From: Firmicutes bacterium UBA1047 | GTDB taxonomy: Bacteria; Bacillota; Clostridia; Tissierellales; Sedimentibacteraceae | Assembly: GCA_002316585.1 (NCBI GenBank) | Contig: DCDU01000157.1 | Coordinates: 1 to 6,717, forward strand | Length of the DNA stretch: 6,717 nucleotides | Reading direction: 5' to 3' | Shown here: in pieces, positions 1 to 5,687 of the stretch | Position numbering within the stretch: position 1 is the first letter of the stretch | How the letters are laid out: every line of letters starts with the position of its first letter | Notes under the pieces: model-generated | Database searches by the model: none | What the model saw: the letters and a program-made list of their open reading frames with translations, nothing else | What the model was told of the DNA's origin: nothing | Made by a program: the position numbers and the translations under genes

Positions 1-1017
1 TTTTTTGGTTTTAATTTAAAAACTAATCCATATAAATTTGCATCAGATAATCAGGTAATAGAAACGGATGGGAAATACATCATACCCGGAGGTCAGACAA
101 TAGGTGTTGAATTAAAAACAGAGGGCATATTGGTCGTAGGCTTAGCCGACATTATAAATGCCGACAATATGTCAGTTTCTCCGGCAAAAATTGCGGGTAT
201 TCAAATAGGAGACAAAATCTTGGAAATAGATTCGCTAACCATGGAAAATTCTGATGATATATTAAAATATACCAAAGAGATGGGAGTAAAAATATATAGA
301 TTCAAGGTTGAAAGAGCAGGAAAGATTTATTATTTCACCATCACTCCGGTCCAAAGATACGACAGCGATGAAATAAAATTCGGATTTTGGGCAAGAGATG
401 ATATAGCAGGAATCGGAACAGTTACATTTATTGACCCCCATACGGGAACTTACAGTGCCATAGGTCACGGTATCTCCGATTCGGAAACAGGAAGTTTAAT
501 AGACATAGAATCAGGTACTATTTCAAGGGCAAATATTACAAGTATAAAACTTGGAAAAAAAGGTGAGCCGGGAGAAATTATAGGATATATTTTAAAAGAT
601 GAAGACAGTTTGGGAACAGTTGCGAATAATACTGATTTTGGAATATACGGAAGTATAAATAAGAAAAGTATGGGGTATTTCAGCAATGATTTAATTGAAG
701 TCGGGAAAAAGGAAGAAATTAAAATAGGTCCCGCATATATAATTTCATGTGTTAATAATGAAATAAAAAAATACGATATAGAAATAACGAAAATATTTTA
801 TCAAAATAAGCCTGATGAAAAAAGTTTTGTTATTAAAATTACGGATGATGCTCTATTAGAGTTGACTAATGGAATTATTCAGGGTATGAGCGGAAGTCCG
901 GTAATACAGAACAATAAGATTGTCGGAGCTGTAACCCATGTATTTATGAATGATCCTTCCAAGGGATACGGAATATATATTGAATGGATTTTTGACAAAA
1001 TTTATATAGCAGACTGA
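1..1017 (+). CDS. spoIVB: SpoIVB peptidase, 5' truncated by window edge
   Basis: Frame 1 is open from base 1 to the TGA at 1015-1017, so the gene begins upstream; the ATG at 130 is internal. 338 residues are visible, against about 426 in B. subtilis, so the N-terminal membrane anchor is missing. The stretch PGGQTIGVELKTEGILVVG followed by a PDZ domain (about residues 35-115, with SPAKIAGIQIGDKI) is typical of SpoIVB. The chymotrypsin-like serine peptidase part follows. His156 in GHGISD, Asp282 in ITDDALLE and Ser297 in GMSGSP match the B. subtilis triad H236/D363/S378, with the Asp-Ser spacing of 15 preserved. In Bacillus, SpoIVB is made in the forespore under sigma-F and sigma-G, secreted into the intermembrane space, and cleaves SpoIVFA to release pro-sigma-K processing. 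The frame is intact and lies just upstream of spo0A, its usual place. Confidence 0.96.
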   Translation, partial: FFGFNLKTNPYKFASDNQVIETDGKYIIPGGQTIGVELKTEGILVVGLADIINADNMSVSPAKIAGIQIGDKILEIDSLTMENSDDILKYTKEMGVKIYRFKVERAGKIYYFTITPVQRYDSDEIKFGFWARDDIAGIGTVTFIDPHTGTYSAIGHGISDSETGSLIDIESGTISRANITSIKLGKKGEPGEIIGYILKDEDSLGTVANNTDFGIYGSINKKSMGYFSNDLIEVGKKEEIKIGPAYIISCVNNEIKKYDIEITKIFYQNKPDEKSFVIKITDDALLELTNGIIQGMSGSPVIQNNKIVGAVTHVFMNDPSKGYGIYIEWIFDKIYIAD

Positions 1018-1067
1018 TTATTAATATATCATTAATACATTTTTAATAATTTTTTAATTAAATTTTT

Positions 1068-1114
1068 ATTTGTCGACAAATTTTGGTATAATTTTAAGAA
1101 AAAGGTTATATAAT
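1068..1114 (+). promoter_or_regulatory. spo0A promoter region with palindromic Spo0A box
   Basis: A perfect 14-bp palindrome, ATTTGTCGACAAAT (1068-1081), contains TTTGTCGAC on both strands. This is an 8/9 match to the Spo0A-box consensus TTTGTCRAA in each direction. Two perfect TATAAT hexamers follow, at 1087-1092 and 1109-1114, neither with a good -35 at 17 bp. If the second is the -10, the start point would be near 1121 and the box would be centred around -46, a position usual for Spo0A activation of sigma-A promoters with poor -35 elements. If the first is used, the box lies in the spacer, which would favour repression. Autoregulation of spo0A is known in Bacillus; here it is inferred. No convincing sigma-H promoter was found. 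Confidence 0.55.
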
Positions 1115-1140
1115 AGACATATATGCAATTTATTTTATAA

Positions 1141-1192
1141 AAAAGAATTAAAAAAATATTTTTTAAGAAAAAAAGGGTTTTTTAATTCTTTT
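1141..1192 (+). repeat. 15-bp perfect inverted repeat in the spo0A leader
   Basis: Bases 1141-1155 are exactly complementary to 1178-1192 (core AAGAATTAAAAAA / TTTTTTAATTCTT), leaving a 22-nt A-rich loop that ends in GGG. The stem is almost entirely A:T. It lies downstream of both candidate -10 elements and about 45 nt before the spo0A ATG, so it would be in the 5' untranslated leader of spo0A mRNA. It could instead be a weak terminator for spoIVB, since the 3' arm ends in TTCTTTT, but there is no G:C-rich stem. Its function is unknown. Confidence 0.6.
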
Positions 1193-1236
1193 GCGTATTA
1201 TATAGTAAAGAGATTAAAAATTGGGGGAACTGACTG

Positions 1237-2031
1237 ATGCAAAAAAAAGTAAACGTTGTTATTGCTGATGATAATAAAGAATTTAGGTTAATTTTGAAAG
1301 ATTTCTTACTCAGCAAAAAAGTTTTTGACATCGTGGATATGGCAGATGATGGAATAAAAGCATTGGAGTCTGTCGAAAAATATGAACCTGATATTCTCAT
1401 TTTAGACATAATAATGCCGCATCTTGACGGCTTGGGAGTATTGGAAAGACTTCACAAAAAAGAATTGAACAAATTTCCGAAAGTAATAGTTTTATCAGCC
1501 GTAGGTCATGATAAGGTTACGCAAAGAGCTATAAATATGGGAGTAGATTATTATATTGTGAAGCCTTTCAACTTTGAGTCATTTGCTGACAGATTACTTC
1601 AGATATCCGAATTGGAACCATCAAAGGTACATAACAAAAATAGGGAAATCGTTTATAACGATAAGGTGAATACTGAATTAAGCTTGGAAGTAAAAATAAC
1701 CGAAATTTTACACGAGGTAGGCGTGCCGGCTCATATTAAAGGTTATCAATATTTGCGCACTTCCATAATTGATGTTGTTAACAATGTTGAGTTGTTAGGA
1801 GCTATTACTAAAGAACTGTACCCGATGATAGCAGTAAAATATTCAACTACTCCAAGCAGGGTTGAAAGAGCTATACGTCATGCCATAGAGGTTGCGTGGA
1901 CAAGAGGAAAAATTGAAACCATCAATAATATATTCGGCTATACAATACATAATAATAAAGGAAAACCTACAAATTCAGAGTTTATAGCAATGATATCAGA
2001 CAAACTTCGCCTGGAACAAAAGGTATCATAG
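1237..2031 (+). CDS. spo0A: Spo0A, sporulation master response regulator
   Basis: This is the phosphorelay output regulator that switches cells into sporulation, binding TTTGTCRAA boxes when phosphorylated. The 264 residues compare with 267 in B. subtilis. The receiver domain (about 1-125) has the acidic pair Asp11/Asp12, phosphoacceptor Asp57 in LILDIIMP, Ser87 and Lys109 in VKPF. A variable linker (about 126-148) is followed by the Spo0A-specific DNA-binding domain (about 150-264), with [12 protein letters not shown], the recognition-helix segment around 203-221 ([17 protein letters not shown]) and the family ending [10 protein letters not shown]...DKLRLE. All key residues are present. The ATG at 1237 is supported by a GGGGGA Shine-Dalgarno at 1223-1228, 8 nt upstream. 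The promoter region carries a Spo0A-box palindrome, suggesting autoregulation. The gene follows spoIVB by 219 nt, the standard arrangement. Confidence 0.99.
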   Translation: MQKKVNVVIADDNKEFRLILKDFLLSKKVFDIVDMADDGIKALESVEKYEPDILILDIIMPHLDGLGVLERLHKKELNKFPKVIVLSAVGHDKVTQRAINMGVDYYIVKPFNFESFADRLLQISELEPSKVHNKNREIVYNDKVNTELSLEVKITEILHEVGVPAHIKGYQYLRTSIIDVVNNVELLGAITKELYPMIAVKYSTTPSRVERAIRHAIEVAWTRGKIETINNIFGYTIHNNKGKPTNSEFIAMISDKLRLEQKVS

Positions 2032-2075
2032 ATTATTTCTTCTTTAATAGGTTCAAATGCTCCTGTGCAAATTGT

Positions 2076-2113
2076 CTTGACAAAAACATTTATTATTATT
2101 AAAATAAGTCGAA
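2076..2113 (+). promoter_or_regulatory. sigma-A-type promoter for nudF overlapped by Spo0A-box-like sites
   Basis: TTGACA (2077-2082), a 17-nt spacer and TAAAAT (2100-2105) form a near-consensus housekeeping promoter, predicting a start near 2112. The minus strand of 2076-2084 reads TTTGTCAAG, an 8/9 match to the Spo0A box TTTGTCRAA, and covers the -35. A second, weaker core, AGTCGAA (2107-2113, 6/7 to TGTCGAA), sits at the predicted start point. Boxes over the -35 and start point would suit Spo0A repression, but activation from a box over the -35 also occurs in known promoters. The promoter call is fairly firm; the Spo0A sites are inferred from sequence match only. Confidence 0.6.
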
Positions 2114-2125
2114 CAATTAAAAAAT

Positions 2126-2145
2126 TGCAAATACTTAAATTTGCA
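2126..2145 (+). repeat. Small inverted repeat in the nudF leader
   Basis: TGCAAAT (2126-2132) and ATTTGCA (2139-2145) are perfect 7-bp arms around a 6-nt loop. The element lies between the predicted promoter start and the nudF RBS. There is no T-run, so it is not a terminator. It could be an mRNA 5' hairpin or a protein-binding site; nothing more can be said. Confidence 0.4.
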
Positions 2146-2166
2146 TTGGTTTAATTATAGGAGGCA

Positions 2167-2691
2167 ATGTTGAATACAGAAATAACCGTAAAAAGCGAAA
2201 AAATTTTTGAAGGTAAAATTGTTAACTTACGAGTAGATACAGTTGAACTTGAAAATCAAAAATACGCAAAAAGAGAAATTGTAGAGCATAAAAGCGCAGC
2301 ATGTATTTTAGCTGTTAATAACGATAAGATACTTTTAGTAAGACAATACAGAAAAGCTATTGAAGAGTTTATATATGAATTACCCGCAGGAATCCTCAAT
2401 ATTGCGGAAGAGCCCCAGGAAGCAGCCTTGCGTGAATTAGAGGAAGAAACCGGATATACGGCAGGTAAAATTAAATTAATTTATGAATTTTACACTTCGC
2501 CCGGCTTTTCAAACGAAAAGGTATATTTGTTCGAGGCTTCGGATTTAGTATATAAAGCTGTTAACTTCGATGAGGATGAGTGTATTGAAACTATAGAGGT
2601 AACAAAAGACGAGGCAAAGAAAATGATTGATACCGGCAGGATAACCGACAGCAAGACATTAATCGGGCTGCTGCATTGGCTTTATTCTTAA
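2167..2691 (+). CDS. nudF: Nudix hydrolase, ADP-ribose pyrophosphatase type
   Basis: Probably a cytoplasmic enzyme that hydrolyses ADP-ribose to AMP and ribose 5-phosphate. The 174 residues compare with 185 for B. subtilis NudF (YqkG). The Nudix box GX5EX7REUXEEXGU is complete at residues 75-97 (Gly75, Glu81, Arg89-Glu90, Glu93-Glu94, Gly96). Features typical of the ADP-ribose subgroup are VRQYRKA (58-64), ELPAG before the box, SPGFSNE about 15 residues after it, and an acidic loop DEDEC. The start is uncertain. AGGAGG at 2159-2164 is only 2 nt from the ATG at 2167 but 5 nt from an in-frame TTG at 2170, so translation may begin at the TTG, giving 173 residues. It has its own promoter and is followed by a terminator-like hairpin. 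Nudix genes of this type commonly sit near spoIIM and xerD in Bacillota. Confidence 0.92.
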   Translation: MLNTEITVKSEKIFEGKIVNLRVDTVELENQKYAKREIVEHKSAACILAVNNDKILLVRQYRKAIEEFIYELPAGILNIAEEPQEAALRELEEETGYTAGKIKLIYEFYTSPGFSNEKVYLFEASDLVYKAVNFDEDECIETIEVTKDEAKKMIDTGRITDSKTLIGLLHWLYS

Positions 2692-2708
2692 AATTAAAAA
2701 CATAAAAA

Positions 2709-2737
2709 GAATTAAACCTCTTGTACAAGCATATATT
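2709..2737 (+). promoter_or_regulatory. Possible sigma-E-like promoter for spoIIM
   Basis: CATATATT (2730-2737) matches 7 of 8 positions of the Bacillus sigma-E -10 consensus CATACAHT. At 14-bp spacing the -35 region, GAATTAA (2709-2715), matches KMATATT at only 4 of 7. spoIIM is a sigma-E gene in Bacillus, which makes this worth noting, but in AT-rich DNA such a match can arise by chance. Confidence 0.25.
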
Positions 2738-2764
2738 GTATAAAGCTTAGCAGGAGGTTTTTTT
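2714..2764 (+). terminator. Terminator-like hairpin whose 3' arm is the spoIIM RBS
   Basis: AAACCTCTTGT (2714-2724) can pair with GCAGGAGGTTT (2750-2760) to give an 11-bp stem with two G:T wobbles and a 25-nt loop. Seven T residues (2758-2764) begin in the last three bases of the stem and continue past it. This resembles an intrinsic terminator for nudF. The 3' arm includes AGGAGG (2752-2757), the Shine-Dalgarno of the next gene 8 nt before its ATG, so the same structure would also hide that RBS. Whether it terminates efficiently cannot be judged by eye; the stem has only four G:C pairs near its base. Confidence 0.5.
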
Positions 2765-2765
2765 A

Positions 2766-3347
2766 ATGAACAATACACTAAAGAAGCTAGTAAAATCCGA
2801 AGGCAATAAACTTTTTATTTTAATTATAATATTGATTGCTTCTTTGATTTTATCGGCATTAATTTACGCTTTGACAGGAAAAGGCACAATGACAGGAATC
2901 AACTATGAAAGTATAAGCAAAATGACTTATATGGAAATTTTTTTAATGTCATTTAAAAGAAATATTATTTACTTTTTAGCGATTATATTTTTAACCTGTA
3001 TGGGACAAAGCAATTTGACTAAAATTTTATTCTGCTTTATTTCAGTATATTATGGTCTGTCCGTTATATATATAATCAGGACTGTCGGCATGGACCTTAA
3101 ATATTTTATGCTTACATTTACCGATTATTTTATTTTCTTTCCTATTCTGCTTTATTTTACATTTATTTCAAGCTCAATATCAAAATATACAAAAAAGGCA
3201 AAAAATATAGAGACTATTTCTCGTAAATTTGATATAATTATATCCGGATACATTAAAATTTCTTTATTTTATTTACTGATTGTAACAGCTTACACTTTTG
3301 TTTACAGTTTTTATGTATTAATACTAAGCAGATTGATGGTGGGATAA
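2766..3347 (+). CDS. spoIIM: Multi-pass membrane protein in the spoIIM position, probable SpoIIM
   Basis: SpoIIM is a mother-cell membrane protein that, with SpoIID and SpoIIP, drives septal peptidoglycan remodelling during engulfment. This protein has 193 residues (B. subtilis about 214). Its likely membrane segments are at about 16-38, 65-80, 86-106, 113-136 and 163-188. A charged N-terminus (MNNTLKKLVKSEGNK) precedes the first and a basic loop (KYTKKAKN) lies after the fourth. This layout parallels SpoIIM: one N-terminal segment, an external loop, then a membrane bundle. The Gly-rich motifs of broader SpoIIM-family proteins are not obvious, so the call rests mainly on topology, length and position between nudF and xerD. 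AGGAGG at 2752-2757 supports the ATG. The TAA shares one base with the xerD ATG, so the two are probably translationally coupled. It could be another unnamed membrane protein. Confidence 0.6.
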   Translation: MNNTLKKLVKSEGNKLFILIIILIASLILSALIYALTGKGTMTGINYESISKMTYMEIFLMSFKRNIIYFLAIIFLTCMGQSNLTKILFCFISVYYGLSVIYIIRTVGMDLKYFMLTFTDYFIFFPILLYFTFISSSISKYTKKAKNIETISRKFDIIISGYIKISLFYLLIVTAYTFVYSFYVLILSRLMVG

Positions 3348-4216
3348 TGGATAATACATTTTATAAAAAGTATTTGAGTCAAAGAAACTTAAGCGAAAAT
3401 ACTATAAGCTCCTACATATATGATATTGAAAGCTTTAAAGAATACCTTCACGAAGAATACGGTCTAAGGTTAAATGAAGCAAAGAAGGCACATATTTTGA
3501 CATATCTTGTGAATTTGCAGAAGAAGGGAAAAAGCTCGTCAACCATATCAAGGACTATTTCCGCATTGAAGAATTTTTTTGATTTTTTGAAAAATGAAAA
3601 GCAAATTAAGGACAACCCCGCAATCAGTATCCATAGTCCGAAGCAAATAAAAAAGAAACCTTCAATACTTACGGAAGAAGAAATAAATCAGCTGATGCTT
3701 TTGCCTGACAAAAATACATTCAAAGGCATTAGAGACTTGGCTATGTTGGAACTTATGTATTCTTCCGGAATAAAAGTTTCGGAGCTGATAAATATTAAAA
3801 TACATCAAACAAATTTAAGCGCCGGTATAATCAGCATTGAAGGGGATAAAGAAAGAATAATTCCTCTTAACAAATACGCTAAAAACGCTATTGAAAGCTA
3901 TTTAAATAATTTCAGAAATATTAAAACAACTGAGGACAATGAATTTCTGTTTATTAATATTTTAGGAGAGCCTATATCCCGGCAGGGAATTTGGAAGGTT
4001 TTAAAATCATATGAGAAAAAAATGAATTTGAAAAAGGAATTATCTCCTCAAATTTTAAGAAATTCATTTGCGGTTCATCTTTTGTCCAATGGCGCTGATC
4101 TTGGTACGGTCCAGGAATTAATGGGGCTTAACAGCTTGGCTGCAGCCCAAAATTATATAGATAATGTAGAATTTAAATCATTGGAAGTATTTAAAAAGGC
4201 ATTTCCGAGACGGTAG
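3347..4216 (+). CDS. xerD: XerD-like tyrosine recombinase with degenerate active site
   Basis: XerD normally works with XerC or alone at dif to resolve chromosome dimers. The 289 residues are close to the usual 295-300. The N-terminal SAM-like core-binding domain (about 1-90) has YLSQRNLSENTISSYIYDIESF and a basic Arg/Lys-rich segment. The catalytic domain (about 105-289) keeps the family blocks MLELMYSSGIKVSELINI, DKERIIPL, LSPQILRNSFAVHLLSNGADL and VQELMGLNSLAAAQNY. Against E. coli XerD R148, K172, H244, R247, H270 and Y279, it has Lys143, Glu165 (or a 2-residue gap), Gln235, Arg238, Leu261 and Tyr270. Only the second Arg and the Tyr nucleophile remain. The codons for 143, 235 and 261 were checked directly. 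The ORF has no frameshift, so it may be a non-catalytic or altered recombinase; a second, intact Xer may exist elsewhere. The start overlaps the spoIIM stop (TAATG), with GGTGGG at 3338-3343. Confidence 0.9.
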   Translation: MDNTFYKKYLSQRNLSENTISSYIYDIESFKEYLHEEYGLRLNEAKKAHILTYLVNLQKKGKSSSTISRTISALKNFFDFLKNEKQIKDNPAISIHSPKQIKKKPSILTEEEINQLMLLPDKNTFKGIRDLAMLELMYSSGIKVSELINIKIHQTNLSAGIISIEGDKERIIPLNKYAKNAIESYLNNFRNIKTTEDNEFLFINILGEPISRQGIWKVLKSYEKKMNLKKELSPQILRNSFAVHLLSNGADLGTVQELMGLNSLAAAQNYIDNVEFKSLEVFKKAFPRR

Positions 4217-4274
4217 AGGAAAGGGGACACACCTCTACATGAGGATATCCTTTGCGGGTAAGAGGAATGTCCCC
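4213..4274 (+). repeat. GGGGACA/TGTCCCC palindromic element, REP-like
   Basis: GGGGACACACCTCT (4223-4236) pairs with AGAGGAATGTCCCC (4261-4274) with two internal mismatches. Inside lies the 10-bp palindrome AGGATATCCT (4242-4251), so the whole 52 bp can fold as one long imperfect hairpin. An alternative, mutually exclusive hairpin joins GTAGAGG (4213-4219) to CCTCTAC (4232-4238) and overlaps the xerD stop codon. No T-run follows, so this is not a standard terminator. GGGGAC-type palindromes are widespread intergenic repeats in many bacteria and are often linked to REP-associated (Y1) transposases. This window has only one copy, so repeat status is inferred. The G-rich composition stands out against the AT-rich surroundings. 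Confidence 0.55.
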
Positions 4275-4316
4275 AAATTAGAACATAGCCGACTATAGGG
4301 AGAGAAAAATTAATGA

Positions 4317-4343
4317 TTGAGACTGCGTTATAATAGGTATAAT
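4317..4343 (+). promoter_or_regulatory. Possible deoB promoter
   Basis: Two tandem perfect TATAAT hexamers lie at 4329-4334 and 4338-4343, upstream of the deoB RBS. TTGAGA (4317-4322) stands 15 bp before the second; this spacing is short, so the promoter is likely weak or regulated. The first TATAAT has no recognisable -35. No operator-like palindrome (for example a DeoR site) was recognised. Confidence 0.4.
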
Positions 4344-4373
4344 AAATGTAATAAACCAAAAGGAGACCAACAT

Positions 4374-5555
4374 ATGATAAAAAGAGCAGTATTGATTGTA
4401 TTAGACAGTGTGGGAGCTGGTGAGCTTCCCGATGCCGCCGAATATGGAGATGAAGGCAGCAACACTTTAAAAAATATATATAAGCATGCGGAGAATTTTT
4501 CACTGCCGAACTTAGAGAAACTTGGCATTTTAAATATTGATGGATTCGAAGACTTAAAAAAATCTGATTCCTTTAATGGCTCTGTTGCAAAATGCAACGA
4601 AAAATCCAAGGGCAAGGATACGACAACCGGACATTGGGAAATAAGCGGATTGATACTTGATAAACCATTTCCCACATATTCCAATGGATTTCCGAAAGAG
4701 ATTATTGAAGAATTTGAAAAAAGGATCGGAAGAAAAACCTTAGGAAACTGTACTGCCTCAGGTACCGAAATAATCAAGGAATTGGGCAGGGAGCATGTTG
4801 AAACGGGAAATTTAATAGTTTATACATCTGCCGACAGCGTATTTCAAATAGCTGCACATGAAGATATAGTTCCTTTGGAGGAGCTTTATAATATTTGCAG
4901 GATTGCAAGAGAAATTCTTCAGGGAGAGCATGGGGTAGGAAGAGTTATTGCACGACCCTTTATTGGCGAGGAAGGAAATTATGTAAGAACCGGCAACAGA
5001 AAAGATTTCTCATTGGAACCATACAAGGATACTATGCTCGACTTTGTTAAAAACAGCGGCAGAGAAGTATGTGCCATAGGTAAAATAGAGGATATATTTG
5101 TAAACAAGGGTATAACAAGATCCAACCACACCACAAACAATGAAGAAGGTATAGAAGCCACAATAGATTTAATTAAGGAAGATTTTGAAGGCTTGATTTT
5201 TACAAATCTTGTGGATTTTGACATGATTTACGGACACAGAAACAATGTTCAAGGTTATGCTGATGCACTTATGTATTTTGATAATAAACTTCCGGAAATA
5301 TTAGACAATCTTAAAAGTGACGACATTCTTATTATTACCGCAGACCATGGATGCGACCCTACAACAGTCAGCACGGATCATTCAAGAGAATATATTCCGC
5401 TGATATTTTACGGAAAGAACATAAAGGAAAACAACAACCTTGGAATTCTTGACACCTATGCCTCCATCGGCAAGACCATATTGGACATATTAAGTATTGA
5501 AAATGATTTGGAAGGTATCAGTGTGAAAAATCAAATAATAGTATCCGGGAAATAG
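4374..5555 (+). CDS. deoB: Phosphopentomutase
   Basis: This cytoplasmic Mn-dependent enzyme of the alkaline phosphatase superfamily interconverts (deoxy)ribose 1-phosphate and 5-phosphate, linking nucleoside salvage to the pentose phosphate pathway. From the ATG at 4374 it is 393 residues, matching the 394-residue Bacillus enzyme. The start is set by AAGGAGA at 4360-4365; an in-frame TTG at 4317 would add 19 non-conserved residues and has no RBS. Expected residues are present: Asp11 in [12 protein letters not shown], phosphorylated Thr83 in [10 protein letters not shown], Asp283 and His288 in [10 protein letters not shown], Asp324-His325 in TADHGCDPT and His336 in STDHSREY. These correspond to B. 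cereus D13, T85, D286, H291, D327, H328 and H339. In Bacillus, drm(deoB) is followed by the purine nucleoside phosphorylase gene pupG before dacF; that gene is absent here. Confidence 0.98.
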   Translation: MIKRAVLIVLDSVGAGELPDAAEYGDEGSNTLKNIYKHAENFSLPNLEKLGILNIDGFEDLKKSDSFNGSVAKCNEKSKGKDTTTGHWEISGLILDKPFPTYSNGFPKEIIEEFEKRIGRKTLGNCTASGTEIIKELGREHVETGNLIVYTSADSVFQIAAHEDIVPLEELYNICRIAREILQGEHGVGRVIARPFIGEEGNYVRTGNRKDFSLEPYKDTMLDFVKNSGREVCAIGKIEDIFVNKGITRSNHTTNNEEGIEATIDLIKEDFEGLIFTNLVDFDMIYGHRNNVQGYADALMYFDNKLPEILDNLKSDDILIITADHGCDPTTVSTDHSREYIPLIFYGKNIKENNNLGILDTYASIGKTILDILSIENDLEGISVKNQIIVSGK

Positions 5556-5570
5556 ACCAAATTACATATA

Positions 5571-5687
5571 TTTCGACAAATGAGACTGCAAGATGCCCTT
5601 TATGACCTGACCCAATTTCTTCGACCGAAAGGAAGAAAGAAATTGTTGGTAGGTAAACACAAAAAAATTCCTGATTTTTGCGACAAA
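5571..5687 (-). promoter_or_regulatory. Cluster of Spo0A-box-like sites upstream of dacF
   Basis: Reading the minus strand, 5571-5580 is TTTGTCGAAA, a full 9/9 match to TTTGTCRAA. 5677-5687 contains TTTTGTCGCAA (8/9 over TTTGTCGCA), and 5620-5626 is GGTCGAA (6/7 of the core TGTCGAA). All three face the same way within about 115 bp between deoB and dacF. In Bacillus the spoIIA operon, which lies just after dacF, is Spo0A-activated from a sigma-H promoter. In an organism with a dacF-spoIIA operon this would be the natural place for that control. No strong sigma-H -35/-10 pair was found beside the boxes. Confidence 0.5.

Noticed and set aside
130..1017. A complete 295-residue SpoIVB starting at the ATG at 130
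   Set aside because: The frame is open back to base 1 and codes for conserved SpoIVB sequence (PGGQTIGVEL) before that Met; the ATG is internal, inside the PDZ region, and has no RBS.
1371..1377. Perfect Spo0A core TGTCGAA inside the spo0A coding region
   Set aside because: It falls on ordinary codons within the receiver domain with no promoter nearby; a 7-mer match of this kind is expected by chance.
4317..4373. Upstream TTG start extending deoB by 19 residues
   Set aside because: No Shine-Dalgarno and no family similarity in the extension; the ATG at 4374 has a good RBS and begins the conserved [17 protein letters not shown] motif.
4153..4777. Antisense ORFs opposite xerD/deoB (116 and 149 codons) and similar minus-strand ORFs elsewhere
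   Set aside because: They lie fully or mainly opposite well-conserved genes, have no convincing RBS and give low-complexity hydrophobic or Ser-rich translations; they are shadows of the + strand codons.
5661..5679. AAAAAT/ATTTTT hairpin as the deoB terminator
   Set aside because: The 6-bp stem is all A:T and only a few T residues, themselves part of the stem, end it; too weak for an intrinsic terminator.
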